From NCBI GenBank assembly GCA_943908475.1, contig CALTTG010000015.1, forward strand, positions 1-64,000: DNA of 64,000 bases, given 5' to 3'. How positions within the stretch are numbered: position 1 is the stretch's first letter; each line of letters starts with the position of its first letter. A program made the translations under genes and the position numbers. Shown here piece after piece: positions 45,586 to 54,970 of the stretch. The notes beneath the pieces were generated by a model that did not search any database, was not told the DNA's origin, and saw only the letters and a list, made by a program, of their open reading frames with translations. This stretch comes from an uncultured Burkholderiales bacterium (lineage in GTDB: Bacteria > Pseudomonadota > Gammaproteobacteria > Burkholderiales > Burkholderiaceae_C).

Positions 45586-46734
45586 ATGACGCCCTTCGCC
45601 AGAACTTTCAAGGATCTGCTGCTAAGCCAAGACCCCAAGCAACGGGTCCGCATCAGCCGTTCCTTGACGGCCGCCAGCGTCTACCTGATCTGTGTCGCCC
45701 TGATGGGCTACGCCTGCATGACCGGGTTCATGCACTGGAACGAAGCCGCTGCCCTCTCGGGCCTGATCGTGCTGAATGTGCTGTGGTGGTACGGGGTGCT
45801 GAGGTCGGGCATCAACCAGCGGTTTCGGGACCCCGCCCTGACGCTGCCACAGATCATGTCGGCCCTCACGGTGATTGCGGGCGCCTATGCCATCACCGGG
45901 CCGGTGCACGGCAGCACGATGATGCTGCTGGCCCTGGTGCTGGTGTTCGGCATCTTCAACATGCAGGCTCAGGATGCGCGCTTGGCCGGTGGTTACACCG
46001 TCATGATCATGGCCGCCACGATCGGCTGGAAGATCCAGACCGAACCCGAGTACTACCCCTTGCGCTTGGAGTTCGCTCATTTCGTGCTGGTGGCCGCCAT
46101 CGTGCCCACCATTTCCGCCCTGGCCGCCCAGCTGTCGAACATGCGGGCCAAGTTGCAGGCGCAGAAAGAAGAGCTGAGCCAGGCCGTGCAGCGCATCCAG
46201 ATCCTGGCCACGCGCGATGAGCTCACCGGCTTGTACAACCGCCGGCACATGATGGACGTGCTCAACCAGCACCAAAAGCGCCTGAGCCGCTCAGGACACC
46301 ATCGGTTTTGCCTGGCGATCCTCGACATTGACCACTTCAAGCGCATCAACGACAGCCACGGCCACGGGGTGGGCGACGAAGTGCTGCGGGGCTTTGCGCA
46401 GGTGGCAGAGTCGGTGTTGCGCGACACCGATGTGCTGGCCCGTTGGGGCGGCGAAGAGTTCCTCGTGCTGCTCAACGACACCCAGGCCACACAGGCCAAT
46501 GTGGGGTTGGAGCGACTGCGTGAGCTGCTGGACAAAACCACGCTGGTGCCCGGCCTGCCTGAGCTGAAACCCACTTTTTCAGCCGGACTCACCGCCTACG
46601 AGCTGAGTGAGCCCTTACACACATGCATTGAGCGTGCCGACCAGGCCTTGTACCGGGCCAAAACCGGCGGGCGCAACCGCACGGAAATTGCGCAACAGAT
46701 CGATGCCAAAGCCGTGGTGGCGCACGCGTCCTGA
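45586..46734 (+). CDS. Membrane diguanylate cyclase (GGDEF)
   Basis: 382 residues from the ATG at 45586 (GGTGAG upstream). Five or six hydrophobic segments (about 25-185) lead into a coiled coil (190-215) and a GGDEF domain. The active site is GGEEF (288-292), and an inhibitory RxxD site (279-282) sits five residues before it, so the enzyme should make c-di-GMP and be feedback-inhibited. DELTGLYNRRHMM marks the domain start. c-di-GMP often controls EPS and biofilm, which fits the wider region. Confidence 0.94.
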   Translation: MTPFARTFKDLLLSQDPKQRVRISRSLTAASVYLICVALMGYACMTGFMHWNEAAALSGLIVLNVLWWYGVLRSGINQRFRDPALTLPQIMSALTVIAGAYAITGPVHGSTMMLLALVLVFGIFNMQAQDARLAGGYTVMIMAATIGWKIQTEPEYYPLRLEFAHFVLVAAIVPTISALAAQLSNMRAKLQAQKEELSQAVQRIQILATRDELTGLYNRRHMMDVLNQHQKRLSRSGHHRFCLAILDIDHFKRINDSHGHGVGDEVLRGFAQVAESVLRDTDVLARWGGEEFLVLLNDTQATQANVGLERLRELLDKTTLVPGLPELKPTFSAGLTAYELSEPLHTCIERADQALYRAKTGGRNRTEIAQQIDAKAVVAHAS

Positions 46735-46769
46735 CACAAAGCCCCCCTTTTGCAATGGGTCGCTTTGTG
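46735..46769. repeat. Long-loop inverted repeat after the GGDEF gene
   Basis: CACAAAGC (46735-46742) and GCTTTGTG (46762-46769) are perfect 8-bp arms separated by 19 bases that include CCCCCCTTTT. It directly follows the GGDEF stop codon and precedes the next kinase gene by about 105 bases. It may be a weak terminator or leader structure. Confidence 0.35.
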
Positions 46770-46874
46770 CGACAGTTGTTCATCGCTGACGCACCACTCC
46801 GTCAGAACAACGCAGGACAGGACTTCGCAGCACGAAGTGATCGGGTGGGTTTCTCGCAGTGTGGTGTTTCGGGG

Positions 46875-48971
46875 ATGTCCACAGACCATCCATCGGCGGA
46901 TTTCAATGCGCTGTTGTTGAGCCTCAGCGCGCTGGACTTGTCAGACCTGGGCCAGGGGCCTGAGGTTCTGGCGCAAGCCCTGCACCAACTGGCCCAGCAC
47001 ACGCAAAGCCCCGACGTGCTGCTGCTGAGCTTGCACGAGCCCGAGCAAAGCAGCTTGTCGGCCCTGGAGGGCCTGAGCCTCACCCGTGCCGCTGCAGCGG
47101 CAAGCCCCCGTGCGTTCATGCTGGCGCGTTGCCCCCTGCCCTTGTTGCCACTGCTGCTGCCGGGCCAGCCCCCATTGATGCTCGACAGCTTGGACGAGCT
47201 GGGTCTGCCCCAGACGCACACACCGGGTGGGCCCACGCTGTGGCTGCCCATTGGGCAAGGCCGATGGGTGGTGGGCCTGCTGGGTTTGTCACACAGCGCG
47301 ACCGCCCACGCGCCCAACGAGCTTCACCACGCCCTGCGCCCCTGCCTGGCCTGGCTGGCCATGGCGCTGCACCTGCGGCACAGCCCGGCGCAGCAGCAGC
47401 ATCTGGCCTTGTCTCGCCGACACGCCGATTACCAAGAACTGTTCGAAGCGGCGGGCGTGGGCATTGCCCGGGTCGGCATCGACGGTCAATTGCTCGACGT
47501 CAACCAGCGCCTGGCAGACATCTGCCGGCGTGAACGCGGCGACCTGCTGGGCCTGCACGTGAGCGACCTGACCCACCCTGAAGACCGGGCCCTGGATCAG
47601 GCCATGGTCGACGCCACCCTGGTGGGTCGCCAAGAACGCTACACCCTGGAAAAGCGTTACCTGGCCCCAGGGGGCGTGGAAGTCTGGGTGCAACTGACCT
47701 CCGTGCTGGTGCGTGACGCTGACGGCCAGCCGCTGCATTTCGTGAATGTCGTCGAGGACATCAGCCAGCGCCGACAGTACCAAGAGGCCATCTTGACGGC
47801 CCAGACCTCGGACCGCGCCAGCAAGGCCAAGACCGAGTTCCTCTCGCGCATGAGCCACGAACTGCGCACCCCCCTCAACGCCATGCTGGGCTTTGCCCAG
47901 TTGCTGCGCGTGGACCCACGCCACCCCCTGCACGAGGCCCAGCGCCAGAAGGTGCAGTACATCGAGCAGGCCGGCGCCCACCTGCTGGCCATGCTCACCG
48001 ATGTGCTGGACCTCTCCCGCATCGAAGCCGGCAGCCTGCCTTTGTCGCTCGAGCCCTTGCGCATCCGCAGCGCATTGCACGAGGCCGTGGCCCTGGTGCA
48101 GCACCAGGCGCGCGACGCCGGGCTCAGCCTGTTCGTGCACGAGGTGGACGACCACGCCTTCGTGCGGGCGGACCACACCCGCTTGCGTCAGGTGATGGTG
48201 AACCTGCTGTCCAACGCCATCAAGTACAACCGACCCCAGGGCCAGGTGCGACTGGACGTGCAGGTGCAGGCGCCCGATGTGGTGTTCTCGGTCCAAGACA
48301 CCGGCCAAGGACTGTCCAGCCAACAGCAAGCCCACCTGTTTGAGCCCTTCAACCGGCTCGGTGCCGAGCGCAGCGGCATCGAAGGCACGGGCATTGGCCT
48401 GGTCATCGTGCAGCGGCTGGTCACCCTGATGAACGGCCGCATCGAAGTCAGCAGCGTGCCGGGTGAAGGGTCGGTGTTCCGGGTGATCCTGCCCTGGAGC
48501 CCAGCCCCCCAGCCCACCCGGGCTCGAGAGGGCGTGACCGAGGCTTCCCCCCGCGCCACCGCGCTCCCTCTGACCCGGGCCATGCGCTTGCTGTACGCGG
48601 AAGACAACAGCGTCAACGTCGAACTGGTGCGGCAGGTGTTGCGCATGCGCCCTCAATGGCAACTCGATGTGGCCGTCAGCGGCGCCGAGGCCATTCACAT
48701 GGCCCAGACGACGCCGCCTGACCTGCTGCTGCTCGACATGCACCTGGGCGACATGAGTGGACTGGACGTGGCCGACCGGCTGTCGCACCACCCCCACACG
48801 GCCAGCATCTGCAAGGCCGGGCTGTCGGCCGACGCGATGCCCGACCAGTTGCGTGCGGCGCGCGAGCGCGGCATCGCGACCTACCTGACCAAACCGCTGG
48901 ACGTGAGCAAGCTGCTGAACCTGCTGGATTCCTTCACCCAGCCTGCCGAGGTCACAGCGGCAGATCGGTGA
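46875..48971 (+). CDS. Soluble PAS hybrid histidine kinase with receiver
   Basis: 698 residues from the ATG at 46875 (MSTDHPSADFNALLLSL). An N-terminal region of about 170 residues looks like a loose GAF domain. PAS/PAC follows (YQELFEAAGVGIARVGIDGQ to SQRRQYQEA), then HisKA with His328 ([19 protein letters not shown]), an ATPase with LSNAIKYN, DTGQGLS and GTGIGLVI boxes, and a receiver with Asp621 (LLLLDMHLGDMSG). The receiver switch residue is Ser (GLSADAMP). It resembles the kinase at 614 in HisKA-REC layout, but its catalytic residues are intact. The 3' end overlaps the convergent flavin reductase gene by 20 bases. Confidence 0.92.
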   Translation: MSTDHPSADFNALLLSLSALDLSDLGQGPEVLAQALHQLAQHTQSPDVLLLSLHEPEQSSLSALEGLSLTRAAAAASPRAFMLARCPLPLLPLLLPGQPPLMLDSLDELGLPQTHTPGGPTLWLPIGQGRWVVGLLGLSHSATAHAPNELHHALRPCLAWLAMALHLRHSPAQQQHLALSRRHADYQELFEAAGVGIARVGIDGQLLDVNQRLADICRRERGDLLGLHVSDLTHPEDRALDQAMVDATLVGRQERYTLEKRYLAPGGVEVWVQLTSVLVRDADGQPLHFVNVVEDISQRRQYQEAILTAQTSDRASKAKTEFLSRMSHELRTPLNAMLGFAQLLRVDPRHPLHEAQRQKVQYIEQAGAHLLAMLTDVLDLSRIEAGSLPLSLEPLRIRSALHEAVALVQHQARDAGLSLFVHEVDDHAFVRADHTRLRQVMVNLLSNAIKYNRPQGQVRLDVQVQAPDVVFSVQDTGQGLSSQQQAHLFEPFNRLGAERSGIEGTGIGLVIVQRLVTLMNGRIEVSSVPGEGSVFRVILPWSPAPQPTRAREGVTEASPRATALPLTRAMRLLYAEDNSVNVELVRQVLRMRPQWQLDVAVSGAEAIHMAQTTPPDLLLLDMHLGDMSGLDVADRLSHHPHTASICKAGLSADAMPDQLRAARERGIATYLTKPLDVSKLLNLLDSFTQPAEVTAADR

Positions 48972-49467
48972 AGAAACGGCCGCCGTGGTACAGCAAGGGC
49001 AAGGCACCCACGCGTCGACGGCAATGGGTGACGCGGCCCACAAAAATGATGTGATCGCCTTCGTCGTGGTGGCTGCGGGGTTCGCACTCGAAGGACGCAA
49101 CCGCGCCGTCGATCAATGGCGCACCACTGAGCCCCGCACGCCAGGCGACGCCCTCGAAGCGGTCCAGGCCCTTGCGTGCAAAGCGTTCGGCCAGCAGCCG
49201 CTGATCGGCCGCCAGCACATTGACCGACCAGGCTTTGGCCCCCAGCAGGGCGGGCATGGACGACGACTGCTTGGACAGGCTCCACAGCACCAGCGGGGGG
49301 TTGAGCGAGACCGAGTTGAAGGAGTTGGCCGTCAGGCCCACTTTGCGCCCTTCCGCGTCCACCGCCGTGACGATGGTAACCCCGGTGGCAAATTGCCCCA
49401 TGGCGGCGCGAAATTCATCGGGCGTGAATGGGGTCGGTTCGGTCAAGGGGGCGGTTGCGTCAGACAT
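48952..49467 (-). CDS. Flavin reductase family protein
   Basis: 171 residues, the usual size. It has the FMN-binding split-barrel hallmarks FRAAMGQFATGVTIVTAVDAEG (split), GLTANSFNSVSLNPPLVLWSL and the later SFECEPRSHHDEGDHIIFVGRV. Such enzymes reduce free flavin with NAD(P)H, often for a two-component monooxygenase. No monooxygenase gene is near, so the partner is unknown. It is convergent with the kinase gene at 46875, and the stop codons lie within each other's coding ends. Confidence 0.93.
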   Translation of the reverse strand: MSDATAPLTEPTPFTPDEFRAAMGQFATGVTIVTAVDAEGRKVGLTANSFNSVSLNPPLVLWSLSKQSSSMPALLGAKAWSVNVLAADQRLLAERFARKGLDRFEGVAWRAGLSGAPLIDGAVASFECEPRSHHDEGDHIIFVGRVTHCRRRVGALPLLYHGGRFFTDLPL

Positions 49468-49500
49468 GGAGGTTCTCGGGTAAGCCCTGAGTGTAGGGCC

Positions 49501-50247
49501 TCACCAGCGGTACAACCACACCGAGCGCCCATTGGACAGCGTGAATTGGGCCCGAGCGTGAAGGGCTTGGCCCTGATCGTCGATCGCTTCGAAGGCCAGG
49601 CTGACCAGCCAGGCTCCCGGTCGCAACTCGCGACGCGCCTTGGCCACGGCCTGCGGCATGGACTCCGGGCGCTGAAACAGGTAGACCAACTCGAAGCTGG
49701 ACCAATCCTGGGCCCACAGATCGCCCCGTTGCACGCGCGCCCAGGGGCAGCGCAACCGGCACGCCAGGGCCAGCGGCCAACTCCACTCGATGCCGTGCAC
49801 CCTCGCCTGTGGAAAGGCCTGGCGCAAGGCCTTGAGGCCATGGCCCAGACCGCAACCGGCGTCCAGCACCGCGGCGCCCTGGGGCAACTCAATCACCCGA
49901 GCCGCTTCGCGCAAGGCATCGGGCGGCGTGGGGTACAAGGGCGCATCGCGCCAGGTGCGCACCGGGTAGGCCAGCAGCAACACGGCCAACGGCACCAGCC
50001 AGCCCCAGGTGAGCGAGGCCCCACTGGACGCCGCCAGCACCAGGGCCGACAGCGGAAAGCCGGCCGCCACGAAGACCGAACGCCAAGGCGTGCCGGCCAA
50101 GGCCGGCCATTGCCCGAGCACCAGGCCCAAGGCCGCCGGCAAGGCCAGCGAGGCCCAAGCCGGTGCGTGCGATTGCTGCAAGGCCAGGCACAAGCCCCAG
50201 GCCAGCAGCCAAACCATCAAGGCAGGTGCGGGCCACCAGCGTTGCAT
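49501..50247 (-). CDS. Class I SAM-dependent methyltransferase with N-terminal membrane helices
   Basis: 248 residues from the ATG at 50247 (MQRWWPAPALMVWLLAWGL), 10 bases after parB; a start at 50277 would overlap parB. Three or four hydrophobic helices (about 5-100) precede a Rossmann methyltransferase fold with the SAM motif AAVLDAGCGLGHGLKAL and HGIEWSWPLALACR. The membrane tether with a cytoplasmic methyltransferase is unusual. The substrate is unknown. Position behind parB suggests co-transcription with it. Confidence 0.82.
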   Translation of the reverse strand: MQRWWPAPALMVWLLAWGLCLALQQSHAPAWASLALPAALGLVLGQWPALAGTPWRSVFVAAGFPLSALVLAASSGASLTWGWLVPLAVLLLAYPVRTWRDAPLYPTPPDALREAARVIELPQGAAVLDAGCGLGHGLKALRQAFPQARVHGIEWSWPLALACRLRCPWARVQRGDLWAQDWSSFELVYLFQRPESMPQAVAKARRELRPGAWLVSLAFEAIDDQGQALHARAQFTLSNGRSVWLYRW

Positions 50248-50257
50248 GCCCAAAGAC

Positions 50258-51154
50258 TCAATGGGCCGAGTGGCCACGCAGCTTGTCGATCAGGCCATTG
50301 AGCTCGTCCAGCGAGCCAAACTGGATGGTGACCTCGCCTTGCTCACCCCGCTTGGTGCGGCGCTTGACGTGGATCTCCACCTGGGCGGTCAACAGGTCAG
50401 ACAGCTCCTCTTCGAGGCGCACCACATCGCGTGACTTGTCATGCTGAACGCGCAGCAAGGGCGTCTGCCGCCCCACCCCCTGCACCTTGGCCACCAGCTT
50501 TTCGGCCTCGCGCACATTGAGCTTGCGGGCGATCACCTCGTGGGCTGTGGTGATTTGTTGCGCCTTGTCCAGGGCCAGCAAAGCGCGGGCATGGCCCATG
50601 TCGATGTCACCGGCCATGAGCATGCCCTGCACGGGCTCGGCCAGGTTCAGCAGGCGCAGCAGGTTGGAGGCCGCACTGCGCGAACGACCCACGCTTTGGG
50701 CGGCCTGTTCGTGCGTGAGCCCGAACTCTTGAGTGAGTCGCTGCAGGCCTTGCGCTTCCTCGAGGGGATTGAGGTCTTCGCGCTGGATGTTTTCGATGAG
50801 GGCCATGACGGCGGCCGCCTCGTCGGGCACTTCCTTGACCAGCACCGGCACTTCGCTCAGCCCGGCCAGACGCGCGGCACGCGAACGGCGTTCGCCCGCG
50901 ATGATTTCGTAGCGACCTTCACCGATGGGGCGCACCAAGATGGGCTGCATGATGCCCTGCGACTTGATGCTCTCGGCCAGCTCGTACAGCGAGCCTTCGT
51001 CCATGCGCGTGCGGGGCTGGTACTTGCCCGCCTGCATCAGGTCCAGACGCAAGGTGGTGGGCAAGCCTTCGGGGGCCGCCGGTGCATCGCTGACTTTGGG
51101 GCCCAGCAGGGCCTCCAGGCCCATGCCCAAGCCTTTGGATTTTTTGGTCGCCAT
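50258..51154 (-). CDS. parB: Chromosome partitioning protein ParB
   Basis: 298 residues. The N-terminal KGLGMGLEALLG box contacts ParA. The CTPase/ParB core has GKYQPRTRMDEGSLYELAESI (split), the GERRSRAARLAGL box, and IENIQREDLNPLEEAQGLQRL before the helix-turn-helix (THEQAAQSVGRSRSAASNLLRLL). The C-terminal dimer domain is present. It loads on parS sites, two of which lie in this window. It is separated from parA by an opposite-strand gene. Confidence 0.97.
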   Translation of the reverse strand: MATKKSKGLGMGLEALLGPKVSDAPAAPEGLPTTLRLDLMQAGKYQPRTRMDEGSLYELAESIKSQGIMQPILVRPIGEGRYEIIAGERRSRAARLAGLSEVPVLVKEVPDEAAAVMALIENIQREDLNPLEEAQGLQRLTQEFGLTHEQAAQSVGRSRSAASNLLRLLNLAEPVQGMLMAGDIDMGHARALLALDKAQQITTAHEVIARKLNVREAEKLVAKVQGVGRQTPLLRVQHDKSRDVVRLEEELSDLLTAQVEIHVKRRTKRGEQGEVTIQFGSLDELNGLIDKLRGHSAH

Positions 51155-51384
51155 GACCCGATTGTCGCTGTTTCCGGCAATCGATCAATCACCACAGGTG
51201 TTCACGCCGGGGCAAGATGGACGTTGGGCCGGTCTCGCCTTGTCGGCCTCGCCCTCTGGCGCCTGGGCCTCATCCGTTGGTCACATGCCGCATTGCAGCA
51301 AAACGCACCGAAATGCGGGGATGCCCCGATCGTTCAGAACAGGAACACTCACACCCTTTCGAACTTGACATGGGGGTCTGTGTG

Positions 51385-51873
51385 ATGCGTTCTGTTCAAG
51401 CACTGGTGTCGGGCGTGGTGGCCTTCTGCGTGGGCTGCACGTTGACCTCCCATGCTCAGGCAGGCGACACCGTGACCGCCACCGACCTCTACATTGGCAC
51501 CTGGCACAGCCGCACCTGCGTGCCCGCCAGTGGCAAGTTCTACCGCCATGTGCTGGAGATCACCCGGGCGACGGGCGAAGACAACCTGCGCTTGAGCGGC
51601 ACGCTGCACGAGTTTGCCGACGCCAAGTGCAAAGGTGCCAGCGCGCCGATGTCGGACGACCCCGATGTGCGCGTGTTGCGGATGGTCGGGCAGGTGAAGC
51701 TGGGCACGCGCACCGCCGACAAAGCCACCTACGTGGCCGAAGGCACCACCAACTTGCTCAAGACCTTGCTGGTGTCCGATGGCGACACCTTCCAGGAAGG
51801 CGATGACGACGGTCCGCTGGACGCCGAAGGCTTCCCGACTCGCCTGGACAAGGCCGTTTACGAGCGCCGGTGA
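51385..51873 (+). CDS. Small secreted protein of unknown function between parA and parB
   Basis: 162 residues from the ATG at 51385 (GGGGG about 10 bases upstream); an ATG at 51370 would add five. The signal peptide ends near AQA. The mature part has YIGTWHSRTCVPASGKFYRH, LRLSGTLHEFADAKCKG and a C-terminal acidic stretch (EGDDDGPLD). Two cysteines could form a disulfide. I do not recognise the family. It runs against parA and parB and splits what is usually one operon. Confidence 0.75.
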   Translation: MRSVQALVSGVVAFCVGCTLTSHAQAGDTVTATDLYIGTWHSRTCVPASGKFYRHVLEITRATGEDNLRLSGTLHEFADAKCKGASAPMSDDPDVRVLRMVGQVKLGTRTADKATYVAEGTTNLLKTLLVSDGDTFQEGDDDGPLDAEGFPTRLDKAVYERR

Positions 51874-51885
51874 GCCCCTGCGGGC

Positions 51886-52659
51886 TCAGGCCTTGCGCTG
51901 AACGCGCTCGACCAGCTCGCGGGCGAACTCCACAAAGGCCTGAGCGCCTTTGCTGGACTTGTCGTAGACCACGCCGGGCATGCCGTGGCTGGGCGCCTCG
52001 GCCAGTCGCACATTGCGCGGGATGACGGTGTTGAACACCTTGTCGCCAAAGTGGCTCTTGAGCTGATCGCTCACCTGCTGTTGCAGGGTCACCCGAGGGT
52101 CGAACATCACTCGAAGCAGGCCAATGAGCTGCAACTCGCGGTTGAGGTTGGCGTGAACCTGCTTGACGGTGTTGACCAGGTCGGTCAAGCCCTCGAGCGC
52201 GAAGTACTCACACTGCATGGGCACGATCACGCCATGGGCGCAGGTCAAGCCATTGAGCGTCAGCAGGCTGAGGCTCGGCGGGCAGTCAATGAGCACGAAG
52301 TCATAGTCGCTGGCCGCGGCTTCGATGGCGGTTTTCAGGCGACGGTCACGGCGCTCCAGGGTGACGAGTTCGATTTCGGCCCCCGACAACTCGCGGTTCG
52401 CCCCCAGCACGTCGTACCCGCCCTTGGGGCTGGGCAGGCGTGCTTCGGCGATGCTGCACTCTTCCAGCAAGACATCGTAGACACTGTGCGCCAGGGTGCG
52501 CTTGTCCACCCCCGAGCCCATGGTGGCATTGCCCTGGGGGTCCAGGTCCACGATCAACACCCGCTGGCCAACCAAGGCCAGGCCCGCCGCGAGGTTGACG
52601 GTCGTGGTGGTCTTGCCCACCCCGCCCTTTTGGTTGGCAATGCAGAAGATGTGTGGCAT
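51886..52659 (-). CDS. parA: Chromosome partitioning ATPase ParA
   Basis: 257 residues from the ATG at 52659 (MPHIFCIANQKGGVGKTTTT); starts at 52674 or 52683 are possible, and no clear ribosome site decides. Deviant Walker A KGGVGKTT, A' motif VDLDPQGNA and Walker B VLIDCPPSL are intact, and the C-terminal ParA pattern (ARELVERVQRKA) is usual for the chromosomal, not plasmid, type. It segregates the origin region with ParB-parS. Confidence 0.96.
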   Translation of the reverse strand: MPHIFCIANQKGGVGKTTTTVNLAAGLALVGQRVLIVDLDPQGNATMGSGVDKRTLAHSVYDVLLEECSIAEARLPSPKGGYDVLGANRELSGAEIELVTLERRDRRLKTAIEAAASDYDFVLIDCPPSLSLLTLNGLTCAHGVIVPMQCEYFALEGLTDLVNTVKQVHANLNRELQLIGLLRVMFDPRVTLQQQVSDQLKSHFGDKVFNTVIPRNVRLAEAPSHGMPGVVYDKSSKGAQAFVEFARELVERVQRKA

Positions 52660-52750
52660 GGGTGGATTATCCATCGCCCGCACGGGTTAGCCCGTCGTGC
52701 ATTTGCACACCTTGCCTGCGATGATGGCACGCATTAAACAAGGAGCCTGC

Positions 52751-53809
52751 ATGACCACCCCCCACCTTCCCCTGACGCTGGCGGCCTTGGCCTTGTCCGC
52801 CTGTGCCACCCAGGCGGCCAGCCCCGTGCCGAACGCCGACGGAGAAGTCATCCCGGCCGACGAGGCCAGCCACATCGCCTTTGTGACCAGCAGCCTGAAG
52901 GCCTCGGTGCAAGCGGGCGCCGTCAAGGAAGGTCGCGCCTTCCGCGATGCCCACCGCAAGGCCCACGGTTGCGTGAGCGCGCGTTTTTCGGTGCTGGAGG
53001 GCTTGCCCACTTCGGTGGCACACGGTTTGTTCGCCAAGGCGGGCAGCTACGACGCGGTGATCCGCTACTCCAATGGGGCACAAACCACCGACGACACCAA
53101 AGGCGATGCCCGCGGCATGGCCCTCAAGATCAAGGGCGTGCCCGGCCCCAAGCTGCTGGAAGACGAGGCCAACGCCAGCACGCAAGACTTTCTGTTGATG
53201 AACAGTTCGCGCTTCTTTGTGGCCAACGCCAAGGATTACGTCGGCTTTCAGAAGGCCATCGACGGGGGGCCCTGGTCGATCGCGGGCTGGCTGGCGCTCC
53301 ACGCGTTCAATGAAGGTGCCGTCTTGCTGAAGATTCAGAGCCAAAAGGTCACCAACCCTTTGAACCTGCGCTACTTCAGCCCGGTGCCCAACAAGCTGGG
53401 ACCACAGCAGATGAAGGTCTCGGCCACGCCCTGTGCGGGCAGCGTGTTCAAGGACACCGCCACAGGGGTGAACCTGTTGCGCGAGAACCTGCAAGCCACC
53501 TTGAACCAACGTGGCGCGTGCTTTGACTTTGCGGTGCAGTTGCGAACCGACCCGGCCCGGATGCCAATCGAAGACGCCACCGTTGAGTGGAAGGAAAGTG
53601 CGTCACCGTTCATCAAGGTGGCCCGCATCGACATTCCCATGCAGCAGGCCGAGCAAGGCGAAGCGTGCGAGATCCGCTCGTTCACCCCGTGGCACAGCAT
53701 CGCAGAGCATCGCCCCTTGGGCGGCATCCAGCGGGTTCGCAAGGCCGTCTACCAGGAGATTTCGACCCTGCGCCACCAGCTCAACGGTCAGGCCCGCATC
53801 GAGCCTTGA
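52751..53809 (+). CDS. Catalase-like heme lipoprotein (SrpA/small catalase group)
   Basis: 352 residues from the ATG at 52751 with a perfect AGGAG. The N-terminus has a lipobox (ALALSACATQ), so it is a predicted lipoprotein. The catalase-like core has KAHGCVSARFSVLEG (distal His-Gly), YDAVIRYSNGAQT, DARGMALKIKGV and FLLMNSSRFFVANAKDY. The end, RVRKAVYQEISTLRHQ, supplies the heme-ligating Tyr with its Arg neighbour. Such minimal catalases act as peroxidases. It is divergent from parA and followed by a convergent lipocalin. Confidence 0.87.
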   Translation: MTTPHLPLTLAALALSACATQAASPVPNADGEVIPADEASHIAFVTSSLKASVQAGAVKEGRAFRDAHRKAHGCVSARFSVLEGLPTSVAHGLFAKAGSYDAVIRYSNGAQTTDDTKGDARGMALKIKGVPGPKLLEDEANASTQDFLLMNSSRFFVANAKDYVGFQKAIDGGPWSIAGWLALHAFNEGAVLLKIQSQKVTNPLNLRYFSPVPNKLGPQQMKVSATPCAGSVFKDTATGVNLLRENLQATLNQRGACFDFAVQLRTDPARMPIEDATVEWKESASPFIKVARIDIPMQQAEQGEACEIRSFTPWHSIAEHRPLGGIQRVRKAVYQEISTLRHQLNGQARIEP

Positions 53810-53827
53810 CCGCTGCCCACCCTCGCC

Positions 53828-54430
53828 TCAGTTCTGGGGCTCTTCGACCAGCTTCAGGGGGTCATACCCCTGCTGCTGCAGCAGCCCACCGATGATCGCG
53901 CGGTCTTGGGGGTCCAATTGCGGCGTGCGCGACAAGATCCACAAGAACTCCCGGTTGGGCTCGCCCACCACGGCATAGCGGTAGTCGTCGGCCAGTTGAA
54001 TCACCCAGTAAGGCGCCCACACGGCGTTCAGCCACGACAGGTAGACCGGGGCAAAGCGCACCTCCAGCTTCGAGGTGTTGGTGCCCTTGGCGACCGGCAC
54101 CCCCAACACTTTGGGCGGCTTCACCCGTGCAGCGCCCACGACCTTGCTGAGGCTGCCATCGGCCGTCTTGCATTGGTTGATCACTTCCACCAAGCCAGTG
54201 GGCAGCAGCTTGTAGTCGGCGGTGGTGTTGCCCACGCACTGCTTCTGGAAGACGTTGGGGTAGTAGGCGATCTGGTACCAGCGGCCCTGGTAGCGGGTCA
54301 GGTCGACCGATGGCACGGTCTGCAAGGGGGGCAGGGGCGCCGCCTGCACGCTGTGAGCGGCCACGCTCAGCATCAGGGTGCCCATGGCCATGGTCAGGCC
54401 GCGGCTCCAAGTGTTCAGGGAAAGGCGCAT
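53828..54430 (-). CDS. Lipocalin (Blc family)
   Basis: 200 residues from the ATG at 54430. The signal peptide ends near VQA; there is no lipobox cysteine, unlike E. coli Blc. Lipocalin signatures are VDLTRYQGRWYQIAYYPNVF (GxW), then VINQCKTADGSL, and the late YAVVGEPNREFLWILSRTP. It binds lipids or hydrophobic ligands in the periplasm. It is convergent with the catalase-like gene with 18 bases between them. Confidence 0.93.
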   Translation of the reverse strand: MRLSLNTWSRGLTMAMGTLMLSVAAHSVQAAPLPPLQTVPSVDLTRYQGRWYQIAYYPNVFQKQCVGNTTADYKLLPTGLVEVINQCKTADGSLSKVVGAARVKPPKVLGVPVAKGTNTSKLEVRFAPVYLSWLNAVWAPYWVIQLADDYRYAVVGEPNREFLWILSRTPQLDPQDRAIIGGLLQQQGYDPLKLVEEPQN

Positions 54431-54970
54431 GGTGTTTGACCCGTCAGCTTGAAAAGAGACTGAACAGTACACGACATGCCGCGCATTCAACAATCCCCGA
54501 TGTCGACTTTTTGACGAGTTGGTCAGACAACTACTTGACGGTTCTTTGACAACCGCGATGCGTTGTTTTTAACCCATGGGTCGTCTTGTGAACTCTTCGA
54601 TCAGATGGTGGGCGATGAGTTCAGGCTTTCACGGTGCAACGTCCGTTTTCCCAAAAATCTGCCCTTGAAAATGCGGCAGTGCGTAACAAAATGTCAATGA
54701 ACGCCCCAGACTGAGCGGCCGCATGCGGATGGCGGCGCCAGGCTCGGGGGTCCTCCCTGTGGCATTGAATGTTGTGAACGATTGTTGAGTGCGGAGCCAG
54801 CAGGGCCTTGCTGCACCGCGCCATTCCTGATTCATTTCCCGCCACCCCGCTCAAGTGCGGGGGTGCGTTGCGGAGCGCGGAGGTTTCCAGCCCATTGAAC
54901 GAACCGTGTTCCATTCAGAAGCCTCAGACATGCTATTTTTCGGGCTTGCAGTCTCCTCGTTGCCCTTGCC
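54431..54970. other. 540-base intergenic region with no supported gene
   Basis: The region lies between the lipocalin (minus) and the first AraC regulator (plus) and must hold both promoters. It is AT-richer than its surroundings. The open frames here (for example 54621-54914 minus) lack family features or a plausible ribosome site. No terminator or clear palindrome was seen. Confidence 0.5.

Noticed and set aside
47289..50301. Large frames opposite the soluble kinase (603 codons) and opposite the flavin reductase/methyltransferase (438 codons)
   Set aside because: Shadow frames of conserved genes; no ribosome site or family motif.
54621..54914. 97-codon minus-strand frame in the lipocalin/AraC intergenic region
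   Set aside because: No signal peptide, domain or ribosome site; composition fits a chance frame.
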